From assembly GCF_004027225.2 (NCBI RefSeq), contig NC_044278.2, positions 95,286,743 through 95,350,742 on the forward strand: a stretch of 64,000 nt of DNA, given 5' to 3'. Under the pieces are notes generated by a model. That model worked only from the letters and a program-made list of their open reading frames with translations, was not told the DNA's origin and searched no databases. The number at the start of each line of letters is the position of its first letter. Position 1 is the stretch's first letter. The position numbers were made by a program, and so were the translations under genes. This document shows positions 12,701 to 24,200 of this stretch, in pieces. The DNA is from Strigops habroptila. Lineage: Eukaryota > Chordata > Aves > Psittaciformes > Psittacidae.

Positions 12701-15700
12701 GAAAAATGAAGATAAAAAGGTTTTTAGGCACCCATTTATTTTGGTTTCCTTTCATCACATACATCCACTGCCTGGTGCCTCGAGACCTCAGGCCCTTTCA
12801 AGCACAACTGTAATCACAGACTTTCAGATCTTGTTAATTCATCCCAGTCACCCAAAATTAGAGGGCAGAGTTTTAGGTCTTGATTAGTGTATTATAGTGG
12901 GGCTGTGGCACAGCAAAGACAATGCATGCTGCTCTGCTTGGCCCGACGTTATCTAACATTTAAACCAGTCCTTGTTTTCTGTGTTCCTGAAACTGCCTGG
13001 AATCTACGTTGGCAACAAATACTGAGATAGTAAGACAGAAATACAGCTAAAACTGAAAACGTTTCTACTACATAAACAGTCTATAAAGATTAAATGCATT
13101 GCATTACCAGTCTCCAAATGCAGGCCTTGAAGAATAAGCCAGCTAGTGGATAGTTAAGAGTTTCATTGTATTAGGCCAGAGTCCAAAACCCTCAAGCCAG
13201 TTGGTATTTAACAGACATCTAGGTCCTCCACATGAAAGAAGTCTATTGTCTAAACAGTGACACAAATTTTTCCTTTCCTTTTCATAGCCGGTCTCTGCCT
13301 GTGTTTTAAGATTCCCTTAGGACCATAACAGTATGATTTTAGAAGCTCCACTTCTCAAATGGACAATTTGTTTGACACTAAATTGCCAGGAATGCAAACA
13401 TGCTTACATCACAGGTAGAACAACATCATTCTACAAGCTTCTCAGAGATCCCAAATCTCCCCTTTCTTTGATTTAATGGCTGGGAAAAATTAACATCCAA
13501 ACAACCTGACTGAAACCTACTATACCTACAATAGCAACAGAATCACAAAACAGAGTAACAAAAGATACTGAGGGTATGAAAATAGTCTGTGGTAAGTCCA
13601 ATTAGTAAGCAAGGTACCTACAGGGAATATCAGTCTGTGTCTTCACAAACAATGATGTGTTACAACATGTCTAAGATAAACCAAAGGATACCCCACTGAA
13701 CACATTTGTAAAGAAGCAATGATCTGTGATCTATATAAAATTGCCTTTTCTCTGACCTGTTATCTTACTCAGGGTAACCAGATGCGTGAAAAACAAGAGA
13801 CTACATATAGACCGTACTTGAACTGATCAATGTCATAAAAGAGAATATTATGCATTTTGAAAGAATGAAGTGTGGATACTTATCTATAAGGGAGCAAGTT
13901 AACTCAGCAAGAAGGATAAGAGGAAGGATGTGACAGAAAAGGAGTACTCAATTGATATGAAGTTGCTTTAAGAAGAAGACTCAATGAAACAAAGAGCAAA
14001 TCCCATCAGAAAAGGACAATAAGCTAAAGGAGAATTATAAAACATTTTCTGAATGCCCACGGCTTTCCAAAGTCTATGGCTTTGACTGCTTTGCTATTTT
14101 CTGGAGTGCAACTGGTGTCTCTGTACCTCACCCAAGCCTATGTGGCCATATGAAGAAACACCCAAATCCCTACCGTGCTCGAGACTATAAAAATATCACT
14201 GGAGAAAAGAACTGGATGAGGTAGTTCCTTTTGGACCAGCTTCATCTCCTCCCACTCACAGGAGCCATTTGTGGTCTGCCTGTCTATGAAGTTGTTCATC
14301 TGAAGTCTTTAAATACAACCAGAACTATGTAACACACAAGTGTAATTCAGCAACTCCATCAAGAGCACCATTCAGCAGGACAGGCAGCCCTTTCACTGTC
14401 ACCCTAACAAAGGTGCTAGCAAACCTGTAATCATGTGGAATGGGCTGGCCTCACCTTTTGGTGCACTTAGTCACTCCAGGTCTAGACTGCAGAGCCCCGG
14501 GAAGCTCAAACCACTGCTGAAGGAATGCTGTGGGCAGGTTACTGCAATGCCAGATCAACATCACTTGTGAGCTTCTGCCACCTTACAAGTCTGGGAAGAA
14601 CTGAGCTCACTGGCAGAATGTGCTGCTGTGTTGCGGAAAGCCTATTTCACTGTTCTAGACAAAAGCAAAACCAAGGAAACTCAGATATGCTTCAAAACTG
14701 CCTCTTATAGTCCTTAAGACCTATTTCACATTCTTTTGCTTCAAATAACAAGCAAAATATGTTACTGATTTCTCTTTTGAGAGGCATGTAGTCATGTGCT
14801 TCCAGCTTCTTCCATCACTCCCAGTTGCTTATAAAAGCTTCTGAGTGCTACTAACACTTTACAGGGAGTAACACAGACTACACCAGTGTTAACCTCTTCA
14901 CTATGTCCTGTGCATTCACTTGCTAGAATACAGAAAACTGCATTTCCAGTCACACTGACATAAAGCATGTTGATAGCTGTGTGAATGCAAATGCCTGATT
15001 TCAATCGATCATAAATTTCCTTTCAGCAGATTCCTTGCACTGGCCTCCCAAGGACAGCCTCAGCACTTCCACGCTCTCTTTTCTGGAGCCTGTATCTCCA
15101 TGACCACCACAGTGGTGTGTGTTCACTGACTAGACCCCATGGTGGCAGGTGGAATAAGCTCCAGCAGCTTGCTCAGAGCTGCAGGATAACGCCATGCACT
15201 CCCAAGTAAAACTGCCATCATCGTCAGATTCCTAATACCTACATTTCAATGAATTATTGCTGGAAAAAGGCTCAAGCTCATTTGCTCTCATGACCATGAA
15301 GCATACAGCAAGTTTATAATCACAAAACCCCAATCAAATCATCACACTATCAGGCAAGCAGACATATACAACCCTGTTACCCAACCATGAATACAATTAT
15401 TTAACAACACTCATTGTTTCTCAGATCGCTGTATCATCTCCATATTGCTGATCAACGTTTACCACATACTTTCAAAGAGCACAGGCAAACACAGGAGGCC
15501 ATTTAGGAGGCATTTAAGGAAGGAAAAATTTAGGAGGAATTCACCTTTTAGAGCAACTTCTAATTACTACAATCATTATGATGCTGGGCTCCATCTTCTC
15601 TGTATTTGGTACATTCCCCATACAAAATTTGTACCACCACAAGTGTTTCATAACACAGTACTCAATTGCACATATATTAATAATTCAGTAAAATGAAATT

Positions 15701-16601
15701 ACTTAATCTGCAATCATCATCTCATAAAGCACTATATTCCAAGAGCAAGAACAGCCTATACTTAACATAAACAATGACAGGAGAGAAATCTTTTTAAACA
15801 CATAAACTACTATTTTCATTGGGAGATTTGTCAGCACATTAGTAATGCTGAGCCATCCTGTCCCAGCAATGTTATTGTTCATTGTCCATTTCCCTCAGTA
15901 GAATTAGGCTGTACTCATGGGCTGATCAGTGAACTTCAAACACAGGCATGGAGGTAGAGGTGCCTATGTAAGCATTTAAAAGGTTTTATAAAAGTACAAA
16001 GCAGATGCTGGACATCAGATACTTCTGGAGAATCCTGGGTCTGACCAGAGCTCTAAGCCATATAAATGTAACATCCCCCCCTCCCCAACTATCCCCCAAA
16101 AGTATTTCTTTATACTTTTAATAATATCCACAAGATTGGAAATGATTTGACAATTATTTGAGCATATTATGCTTATGTCTACAGTATAAAGTGGTGGTAA
16201 AAAAGAAGTGACACAAAGCAATGACAAACCACCTTGAAAAATTAACTGGGTAAATTATTGCCTCTCTAAAAAACACAGACTTTACAGAGGCATAAAGCAA
16301 CCACTTATATAGTAATGCTGCTGAAAAAATTAAGGGCAACGTAAACTACTTTTATTTTCACATTTTGAATCAAAAGGCACTAACAATTTGGCACTTCAAA
16401 GGGTACAGCTGCAACCAGCAAAGGCAAATGGCAGGGGCCAGCAGTGAAGTTATGCAACACATTCACTTATTAATATTTTAATTTGTTCAACTGGAATCAA
16501 AGGCCCAAACATCCCTCAGTTAACTTGCCTTTATTCTCCCGTCCTCCCCACCTGTGTGCCTGCAGCCCCACTGAGCTCAGCCAGCTGCCACGACCCCTCT
16601 C
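9746..16601. other. Non-coding stretch, nothing recognised
   Basis: AT-rich sequence with no exon that I can recognise on either strand. A-rich low-complexity sequence lies at about 10,085-10,140 and a T-rich run near 11,595-11,620. It is probably intronic or upstream DNA of the minus-strand neighbour. Confidence 0.4.
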
Positions 16602-16930
16602 ACAGAATCACAGGATGATTTGGGTTGGAAGGGACCTTAAAGCTCACCTACTTCCAACCCCCTGCCATGGGCAGGGATACCTTCCACTAGACCAGGTTGC
16701 CCAAAGCCCTGTCCAACCTGGCCTTGAACACTGCCAGGGATGGGGCAGCCACAGCTTCTGCGGGCAACCTATGCCAGTGTCTCAGCACCCTCACAGGGAA
16801 GAATTTCTTCCTAGTATCTAATCTAGGTCTACCCTCCTTCAGTTTCAGTTTAAAACCACTACTCTTGTCCCTGCATACCCCTGTAAAAAGTCCCTCAGGC
16901 TGTCTTCATAGGAGAGGTGCTCCACCCCTC
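16602..16930 (-). repeat. CR1 LINE 3' fragment
   Basis: Minus-oriented CR1. The plus strand begins CACAGAATCACAGGATGATT, passes the CCTGCCATGGGCAGG box, and continues through the degenerate C-terminal ORF2 part to about 16,930. The coding part has an internal deletion: the stretch between about 16,900 and the CTGTCTTCATAGGAGAGG phrase is shortened. Confidence 0.88.
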
Positions 16931-17149
16931 TCCTTGACTCTTTGAACAAGACAGCTTCCCGCCCGGGTCTGGTGACTGCCCGGACTCCACACCAGCTGTG
17001 GGAAGACCCACAGGCATTGGGGGCGCACAGCAGGCTGCCGCACCCCACAACCACACGCTGAGAGGCCCCACATCCCCCAACCCCTCAGGTCAGGCAGGCC
17101 CCACCAGACCCAAATGAACGTCGGGTCCATCCCTTCAGCCTAACGCTCC

Positions 17150-17860
17150 CCGAGCCCTCACCCTCCCCGGCCAGGCGGCCGCTCCTGCGCCAAGATGGCG
17201 GCGCCGCCACAGCGCCCCCCCGCCGCCAGCAGCCGCGAGTTACGGCCCCGCCCACAAGATGGCGCCCCCGCCCCCCCTGCCCGCCCCTCTCCCGAGCCAG
17301 CGCTGCCCCATTGGCCAGCGCCGCGCCAATAGCTTACGTGCGCGGCCCACCTCCTGCGCGCCGCCATTCGCTCTCGCGGCACGGCCCCGCCCCGCGCATG
17401 CGCGCTACCAAGGAGACGCGGCCGCCGCGCGCCGCGGGGGGGCGGGGCTGCGGGCGCTGCGGGGGACGGGGCGGTGCTGGTGCGCGCGCGCGGGGCCCGC
17501 CGCGGGGGCGGGGCGATGGCCGCGCTGAGGGGGGGGCGCGGATGGCAGGGCGGCGCCCCCTGGCGGGCGTGGAGCGCGGCGCGGCCCCGCTGAGCGCTGC
17601 CCGCAGGTACCGTTACGCGGGGTCGAGCCAAGGGGAGGGGGTTGCGCCTCGGCCGCGCGGTCCCGCAGCAAAGCCCCGCGGGGGCTGCCCCGGAGAGCGC
17701 CGCGCGGCGGTACATGGGACCTGTCAGCCGGCGGGGGGGATCAGCCCGGCCCGGCCCGGCCTGCCCCGGGCCGCAGCCCGTTCTCCGCAGAGCTCGGGGA
17801 ACGCGTGCCCGGAGGAGCAGCGGGGTGCGGGTAACCCTGCGCCTCAGCGCGGCACCGCAC
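17150..17860. promoter_or_regulatory. CpG island with bidirectional promoter signals (SETDB2 and minus-strand neighbour)
   Basis: Very GC- and CpG-rich block with no TATA box. Visible sites: YY1-type AAGATGGCGGC at 17,192-17,202 and AAGATGGCGCC at 17,256-17,266; inverted CCAAT (ATTGG) at 17,310-17,314 and direct CCAAT at 17,326-17,330, facing opposite ways 11 bp apart (NF-Y); NRF1 palindrome GCGCATGCGC at 17,394-17,403; several GC boxes. A plus-strand splice donor (GCAG|GTACCG) after 17,606 and a strong acceptor (polypyrimidine, then CCCCAG) ending at 17,896 suggest a non-coding first exon of SETDB2. A possible minus-strand donor (CAC|GTAAGC) sits at 17,338-17,337 for the divergent gene. That gene, CAB39L, is inferred from synteny. 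Confidence 0.78.
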
Positions 17861-17896
17861 GCACGGCTTTCATCCTTTTCTCTGCTTAATCCCCAG

Positions 17897-18197
17897 ACAA
17901 GCCGAGAGGCGTTGGCCAGAGGAGGGTGGAAGGTGCTGGAGCGAGGCCCCGAGTGGTGCACGAGTATCCTAGGGCCGGCCCCGGCACAGGCTCACCACAT
18001 GTCAGCCCAGGGCAGGTGCTGGCCCAGCGCTCCCAGCCTGACGCGCAGACCAGCTCCTGTCCGCAGGCCCCTGGCGCTGACCCTGCAGCGGTGTTGGAGG
18101 ACAGCGAGAGCAACACGGGGCTCCCCTACCTGAGCTGGGCTCAGTGCTGGTGGTACCCCAGCGAGTGTACCAGCCCTCCATGCAGCCGCCCCAGAAG
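17897..18197 (+). other. SETDB2: SETDB2 5' untranslated exon part with upstream ORF
   Basis: Sequence between the predicted acceptor at 17,895-17,896 and the chosen start codon. An alternative acceptor (CTCCTGTCCGCAG) ends at 18,066, so the exon may begin at 18,067. A 44-codon upstream ORF (ATG 17,999, stop ending 18,133) has a weak Kozak context. The frame of the main ORF is open from 18,081. An in-frame ATG at 18,180 (weak context) would add six residues, MQPPQK, to the N-terminus. Confidence 0.55.
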
Positions 18198-18210
18198 ATG
18201 GAAGAGAAAC
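18198..18210 (+). CDS. SETDB2: SETDB2 coding exon 1 (start codon)
   Basis: Codes MEEK plus the first base of an Arg codon, then donor C|GTAAGC. Matches the short start of vertebrate SETDB2. Joined to 20,963 it reads MEEKRDLKTFW, parallel to the human N-terminus. Confidence 0.8.
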
Positions 18211-21200
18211 GTAAGCCTTAAAACTGATATGTTTTGAATAGTCATTGGGCAAATCATGTGAAAAACCTTTCAAGGAATCAACAGTCTTCACTTAACCTCT
18301 TTTCCCAGTCAACCAAATGAAATTTCTGTGCCAGAATGAATGGATACGGGGTTTTTATCAGTTATAGCATAGAAGAGATTAAGTAGCTAACTTATAAGTA
18401 AGGTGCATTTTATGCTCTCTGTGGTGTTAGAGGTGATAGTCAGAAATTTGGTATCTTCAGTGTGGTTGCAGAATGCTGCCTTACTTCTCCCTAGTGGTAT
18501 TACAGTGCAGACATCTCACTTTATCTCACATCTGTTGAGAAGCAGATTCAGTAATTATTTTACCTAAAAAAGCCTTAATTTTCCCCTAAATAAATCAGTT
18601 TAGTTGCAATACTGCTGTATAGGCAGCAGTAATTTGAAAAAAGAGAGAAATGTGAGCTAATAGGCAGTGGGGATTATGTAGGCTCAGCTGAGTATGCTGG
18701 AAAGTCTGGTTCATCCCGTGACAGCTTCATGCTGGAGGGATAACAAGAAGTTACCTATGTAATAAAGAATTCCCTCACACAGCTTGTTTCATCTGAGTGT
18801 TGGCTAGGGCCTGACGAGATGTGCAATGGCTATTTCACCACAACGCTTTCTCGTGCAGTGCTCCCACTGATACCTGATGGAGTATTTACTGGTATAAATT
18901 TTGGAAAACTTAGTAGCTACAACCATTTTAATTTCTCACCTGATCTCTTACTTACTTGTCCATTCTGCACCTCTCGCAGCACTGGGTGACCTCCTTGAAG
19001 TGGAGAACCTTCCCGGTTCCAGGGAGGAGAGGCTTGAAGGTAGGATAATTTGGATTTGTGGAGGGAAAGGGGAAGGTGGTATATATTTGGCGCCACTTCT
19101 GGTGTAAAAATGATAACCAGAAAACAATAGTTTTGTCTTCTATGGTGTGTGTGTAAGATGTTAGCAGCACTACAGATCTTATATAGCAAAAACGCACCCA
19201 AGTATTTTTTCCAGTAGCTGGCATGAGTAGCCCTGGCCTTGGCTGTTTTTTTCTTGCTCTGGCATCATTCCCCTGCGCAGTGCTGAAAAAGAGACATATA
19301 TGGCAACAAGGATGCTGTAAAGTGAAAAGACAATCCCTCCAGGGGTAATGGCCTCAGCCAGGGTTAGAACTGTTGCCGCCAGATGCCAGTGCACACCCTG
19401 AGTCATCAGCTGGTGAGATCATTTTGAGCGCTGACGAGGTAGATGCGTCCTGTATCTGTTCATTCCCTGTCCCCCTGGCTGGGGTTGGCAAGAGCAGCGT
19501 TAGCACTGGAGAGCTCAGTGGTGTGGACATCTGTCTTTTCTGAAGTGGCAGTTGTACTGTGAGCTTCATATGTGATCTTGGCTTCTCCATGCAAAACCAA
19601 GATTTTGCTGCTAAAGTTTTGGGGCACTCCAGCATGAGAATTGGGGAAGGATTTCCAAGGTGAGTGGTTTGAGCACTACACATAGTGTAGTGTATGTTTT
19701 ATAGAGTCATAGAATCACCTAGGTTGGAAAAGACCTTTAAGATCATCAAGTCCAACCATTACCCCAGCACTGCCAAGGCCACCACTAACCCGTGTCACTG
19801 AGGGCCTTGTCTACACGGTGTGTGAACACTTCCAGGGATGGTGATGCCAGCACTGCCCTGAGCAGCCTGTTCCAAGGCCTGAGCACCCTTCCTGTGAAGA
19901 AATTGTTCCTAATCTCCAGTCTAAACCTACCCTGGCACAGCTTGAGGCTGTTATCTTGTCTTATCACTTCTTACTTGGGAGCAGAGACCAGCCACCTCCT
20001 GGCTCCATCCTCCTATCAGGTAGTTGTAGAGAGTGATAAGGTATCCCGAGCCTTCTCTTCTCCAGACTAAACACCCCAGTTCCCTCAGCTGTTCCTCATC
20101 ACACTTGTGCTCTAGACCCTTCACCAGCTCCATCGCCCTTCTCTGGACCCGCTCCAGCACCTCAATGTCTCTCTTGTAGTGAGGGGCCAGAACTGAACAC
20201 GGGCCCTGCCCCACCTTGCCTTTCTTTGCCCCACCTTGCCCCGCCCCACACCACCCCACCTTGCCCCTCCCCACCCTGTCCCCCTTTCAAAGGTGCAGAC
20301 ACTCGGAAGAGAAGAGCTTCTGAACCAGGAGCTTAGAAAACACTTCTTTAAACAAAATGTTCTTTATAAATATTTCTAGTGGAGGAAGGAGGCACGATAT
20401 TAGGGTTGTATTAGTTACTGCAACTGACATCACTTGGTGAACAAAATTTATCAAACTGCTTTTATGTGAAAGTATTTTGAACCTTTTTTCCCTGGAAAAC
20501 GTAACGAAAATACTGATGGGACAGGATAGCTTGTGTAGCTAAGCGAAGTTACAGTTGTTAACAAAAATCCAGGTGTCTTTTGTCTAATATATTCAGTTCA
20601 TGTGTCACTTTTTTGCGTTTGAGTGGTGATTAATTTATAGTGGGGCTAATTTGCTGGTGTTTGGAGAAAGGCTTCCACAGCACCTTTTGTAGATGTGCTT
20701 GAAAACTTACTTGAAGAAGGATCATGGGCCATTGGAAGCCATTCTAGTTCGTCACTTGGCTTCTGTTTCACTTTCATTATTAGGTTTAGGAATAGACTTC
20801 TGAAGGTTTAAGCCTACAGAAGAAGATAGTTGTCCTGCCTGCTTTTTCAGAAGTGCCTCCCAATGAAATGAGCAGGAGCCTTTCAAAATTCCACTAGAGC
20901 TACTTGTGGTTTTAGACTTTTTGGGAGCTTTACAGTCTTGTAAATGGAAATTTGCATTTCAGGTGATTTGAAGACCTTCTGGACACAGTTGGGAGGTAGA
21001 AGAGTGGATGTCATATTTGAGCAGGTGCAAAATGTGCTGCTGTTACTAAAGGAAAAGATCAAAAATGGAACTGCCACAAATGAAGGTTTGAAATCCTTGT
21101 GATGGTTAAGCTGGACTGCTGGGGGGCTATGGCCTGCTTTGTCTAGGGCTGTGTGTTATCTGCCACTATTCAGGTATCTCTGAATTTAAATTACTTGGTA

Positions 21201-24200
21201 ATTGGCATTTTTAAGAACTTTTAAAAATATGCCTTCTTTTTTTGAAAGAATACTAATAATTTCAGGTGCATTTTGCCATTTTCTTGTTTTGCCTGTATAC
21301 CTTTTCAAACAACATGTGGCTCTTAAGCATATAAAACTGAAATGTTTATTCTTGAGAAATAATGGAGTATCTGCAGTGCCTTGTGTTTTATCTATCATCA
21401 GAAGGTTTAGACTTTCAAGTTGATCTCAGTGAATGGAATGGGTTTGGGGTGGAGTTATAATCGTGTTATTTCATGTCAGAGACACCATTGTAACTTGAAA
21501 CATTGGTAGAAAAATGTCACAGTGATGCATTGAAGATTGTTCATGATTTCCAGGGAAATAAATTTCCTGTATCTACACCAAAATCAGAAGTCTGATAAGC
21601 TTGGAGCAGTATGCAAGTTTCTTTTTACTGGTTTATTTAAGTCAGAAAAATTACTTTTTTTTTTTTTTTTTGAATGAAGTTATCCATGTACCTGTATTAT
21701 ATGGATCTTATTGTGCCTTCTTTTTGTGCAAGAAAATGTACAACAGTGTAAGATGCTTTAAGACAGGTATAGCCACACACTGCATTGTAGTGCTTGCTCT
21801 AAATTGGTAGCGCATTTTTGTGTGTATTGGAGCTGCCACATTGTGATTTTTATGACAAAATATTACAGCAGTGCATAGATAAAAGTTGAACTTGAATCCC
21901 CAGATGGCACAATGAATCTGTGACATAGTTAAATTTGAATTTTTCTATGCTTTGTTCTGTAAAAATTTCAAACTAAAATATTAACATGGATTTTGCTGAC
22001 ATTTGTCTGCCACCTTGTAATATTTATTGCATGGGGTAAGAGGTTGAGACAGCTCTGGTCCCTTTGTGTTCTTATTATCTGAAGGCCATTTCCATCAATT
22101 TAGGAGTAGGTCTGCCAAGATCCAGGCCTTTTATCCAGAAGATGACTAGTCTGATGACGAAGTAAAGAGAAAAACTTACACTAAATTTTGCTTATGGCTA
22201 TTACTGCTACTGGTTGGTGTGTGCTTGGAAACATTCCAGCAGCTTTCCAAAAGCCAAAAGATACTCAGTGCTGATTCACAGCTACTAACACGAGCTGTAA
22301 TGTTGTAGTTATTAAGGGCTGTGGTGCAAAAGGTTTCTAATAGCGTCAGGCTTGCAATGCTCTATTTTAGTATTGTGAGGAAACAAGTGTTTCTTGAGGA
22401 CTTACACCTTGTTTTCCCTATTGTCATTGTCCCTGTTATCATTACTTAAATTACACTGAATATGTTTTGTTTTGGGTTTTGCACAGAATACTGGCAGGCT
22501 TGGGCACTGGTGAATGAAGCTAATGTAGGTGATCTCTTAACCTTGACAAATGGTATGTGCGTCTCGATTGTATTTATTTGGTGTGTGGATTTAATTTGTC
22601 TTGTTTTACTCACCAGGAGCTTATTTCCCTTCGTTGAAATCAATAAAATAATTCTGAGAAGCCTGTTAGCATTACAAGGGAAAAAACATAATTATTAGTT
22701 GTCTCAGGTACTGGACCTTGGACTGTCACCTGGGTTTGTATTTTTGTGGTTTGTGTGTATGTGCATATGGCTTGTACCAAGTGAAGAGGGCTTGAGTTAG
22801 TAAGCCTAATGAACCCGAGCTGTCTGCAAGCAGAGTGATCTTGTGCGTGGCTCCTCTAGCTGTAATACCCTGGCAGCCTTTCACCTAAATTAATGAAAAG
22901 AAATCTGTGTATGTGTTTCACATGCATGTTGTCTCCATGAACTTTGAAAATAAAATGAGCAAATCACCTGGGCATCTGTGAAAGAGAGTACATTTTCATG
23001 ATACATTTCTGCCTCGGGTTTATCAATGCACACCTACATTTTACCCTTTGGGGGAAAAGAAAGGAGAGAGAGGGAGACAAGGAGCAGGAGAGAAGGTATG
23101 AGAGTGTGTGTCGTGTCAGCTAGTCACTCACTTGCACACCTATATGCAAACACATTACTTTTGTGTAAATTGTAAAAAGCAGTAGGGCTTTTTAGTAGGG
23201 CACTTGCTAGCGTGCTCTTTGTTAGCTGTAGTTCACAGCAATGCTTTGGTTTTAATGTATTTTGGCAATTATCTCTTTAGTAACTAAAGTAAGTTTGATT
23301 ATAACTTGACATGTGGATTGATGAAGTTCTTGCTTGCATGGAAATTTTTGCAGTAAGTGATGTGTTTGATGGAGATGGCATACAGGAAACCAAACCCAAG
23401 CTGCAGCCTCTTCTTACAGATGACAACACTGCAAAGTCTGTAAAAGGTTCTCGAAGGTCGGTGTATTTATTCGTTTATTCCAGTTCCTTATTTACCATAT
23501 TCTTCAAGGTATTTGAGCAATTTTAATCTCTCTCTTGTATTTCTAAATTCATCATTTTAAACTCAGTTTTGAATGCTGCCAGTTTTCAAAGTGAAAGTAT
23601 TTTTAATTTGACCTACACGGAAAACCTGAGGTTTTGAGTAGACTTGTCTGATTTACCATGTGAGAAAATTGCAGAATAAAACACGGCATTAGGTCGTGAA
23701 GGGCATGTAGTGATAGGACAAGGGGGAATGGCTTTAAAATGAAAGAGGGTAGGCTTAGATTAGGTATTGGGAAGAAATTCTTTACTGTGAGGGTAGTGAG
23801 CAGGTTGCTCAGAGCAGGTTGCCCAGAGAAGTTGTGGCTGCCCCACCCCTGGAGGTGTTCGAGGCCAGGCTGGATGGGGCTTGGAGCAACGCGGGCTAGT
23901 GGAAGGTGTCCCTGCCCATGGCAGGGGGGTGGATTAGATCATAGAATCATAGAATAGTAAGGGTTGGAAAGGACCTTAAGATCATCTAGTTCCAACCTCC
24001 CTGCCATAGGCAGGGACATTTATGGTCCCTTCCAACCCAAACCATTCTGTGATTAAAGATCCATGAGTATTACCAGGATTGTCGGGGTAAAGACTTACGA
24101 ATTTTTGAGTTCAGTTCTGAGGCTTTCACAGACTGTGCAGATTGTCAGGCACATGAGTCTCTCTGTACTTGGCCTCCAGTAGTGACTTGGAAGATGGGGT

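Larger units (their letters stand above)
18631..20962 (+). other. SETDB2 first coding intron, inner part
   Basis: Intron sequence with a CR1 copy and a CCCCACCTTGCC-type low-complexity tract (listed separately). Nothing else recognised. Confidence 0.5.

Noticed and set aside
1-17100. Coding exons of CAB39L
   Set aside because: No minus-strand translation resembling the MO25 N-terminus (SKSHKNPAEIVK-type) was found. Only synteny supports the gene.
17158-18237. Long open frames on both strands in the CpG island (up to 267 codons)
   Set aside because: They follow from extreme GC content, where stops are rare. Arg/Ala/Pro/Gly-rich translations have no family resemblance, and the region behaves as a promoter and 5' UTR.
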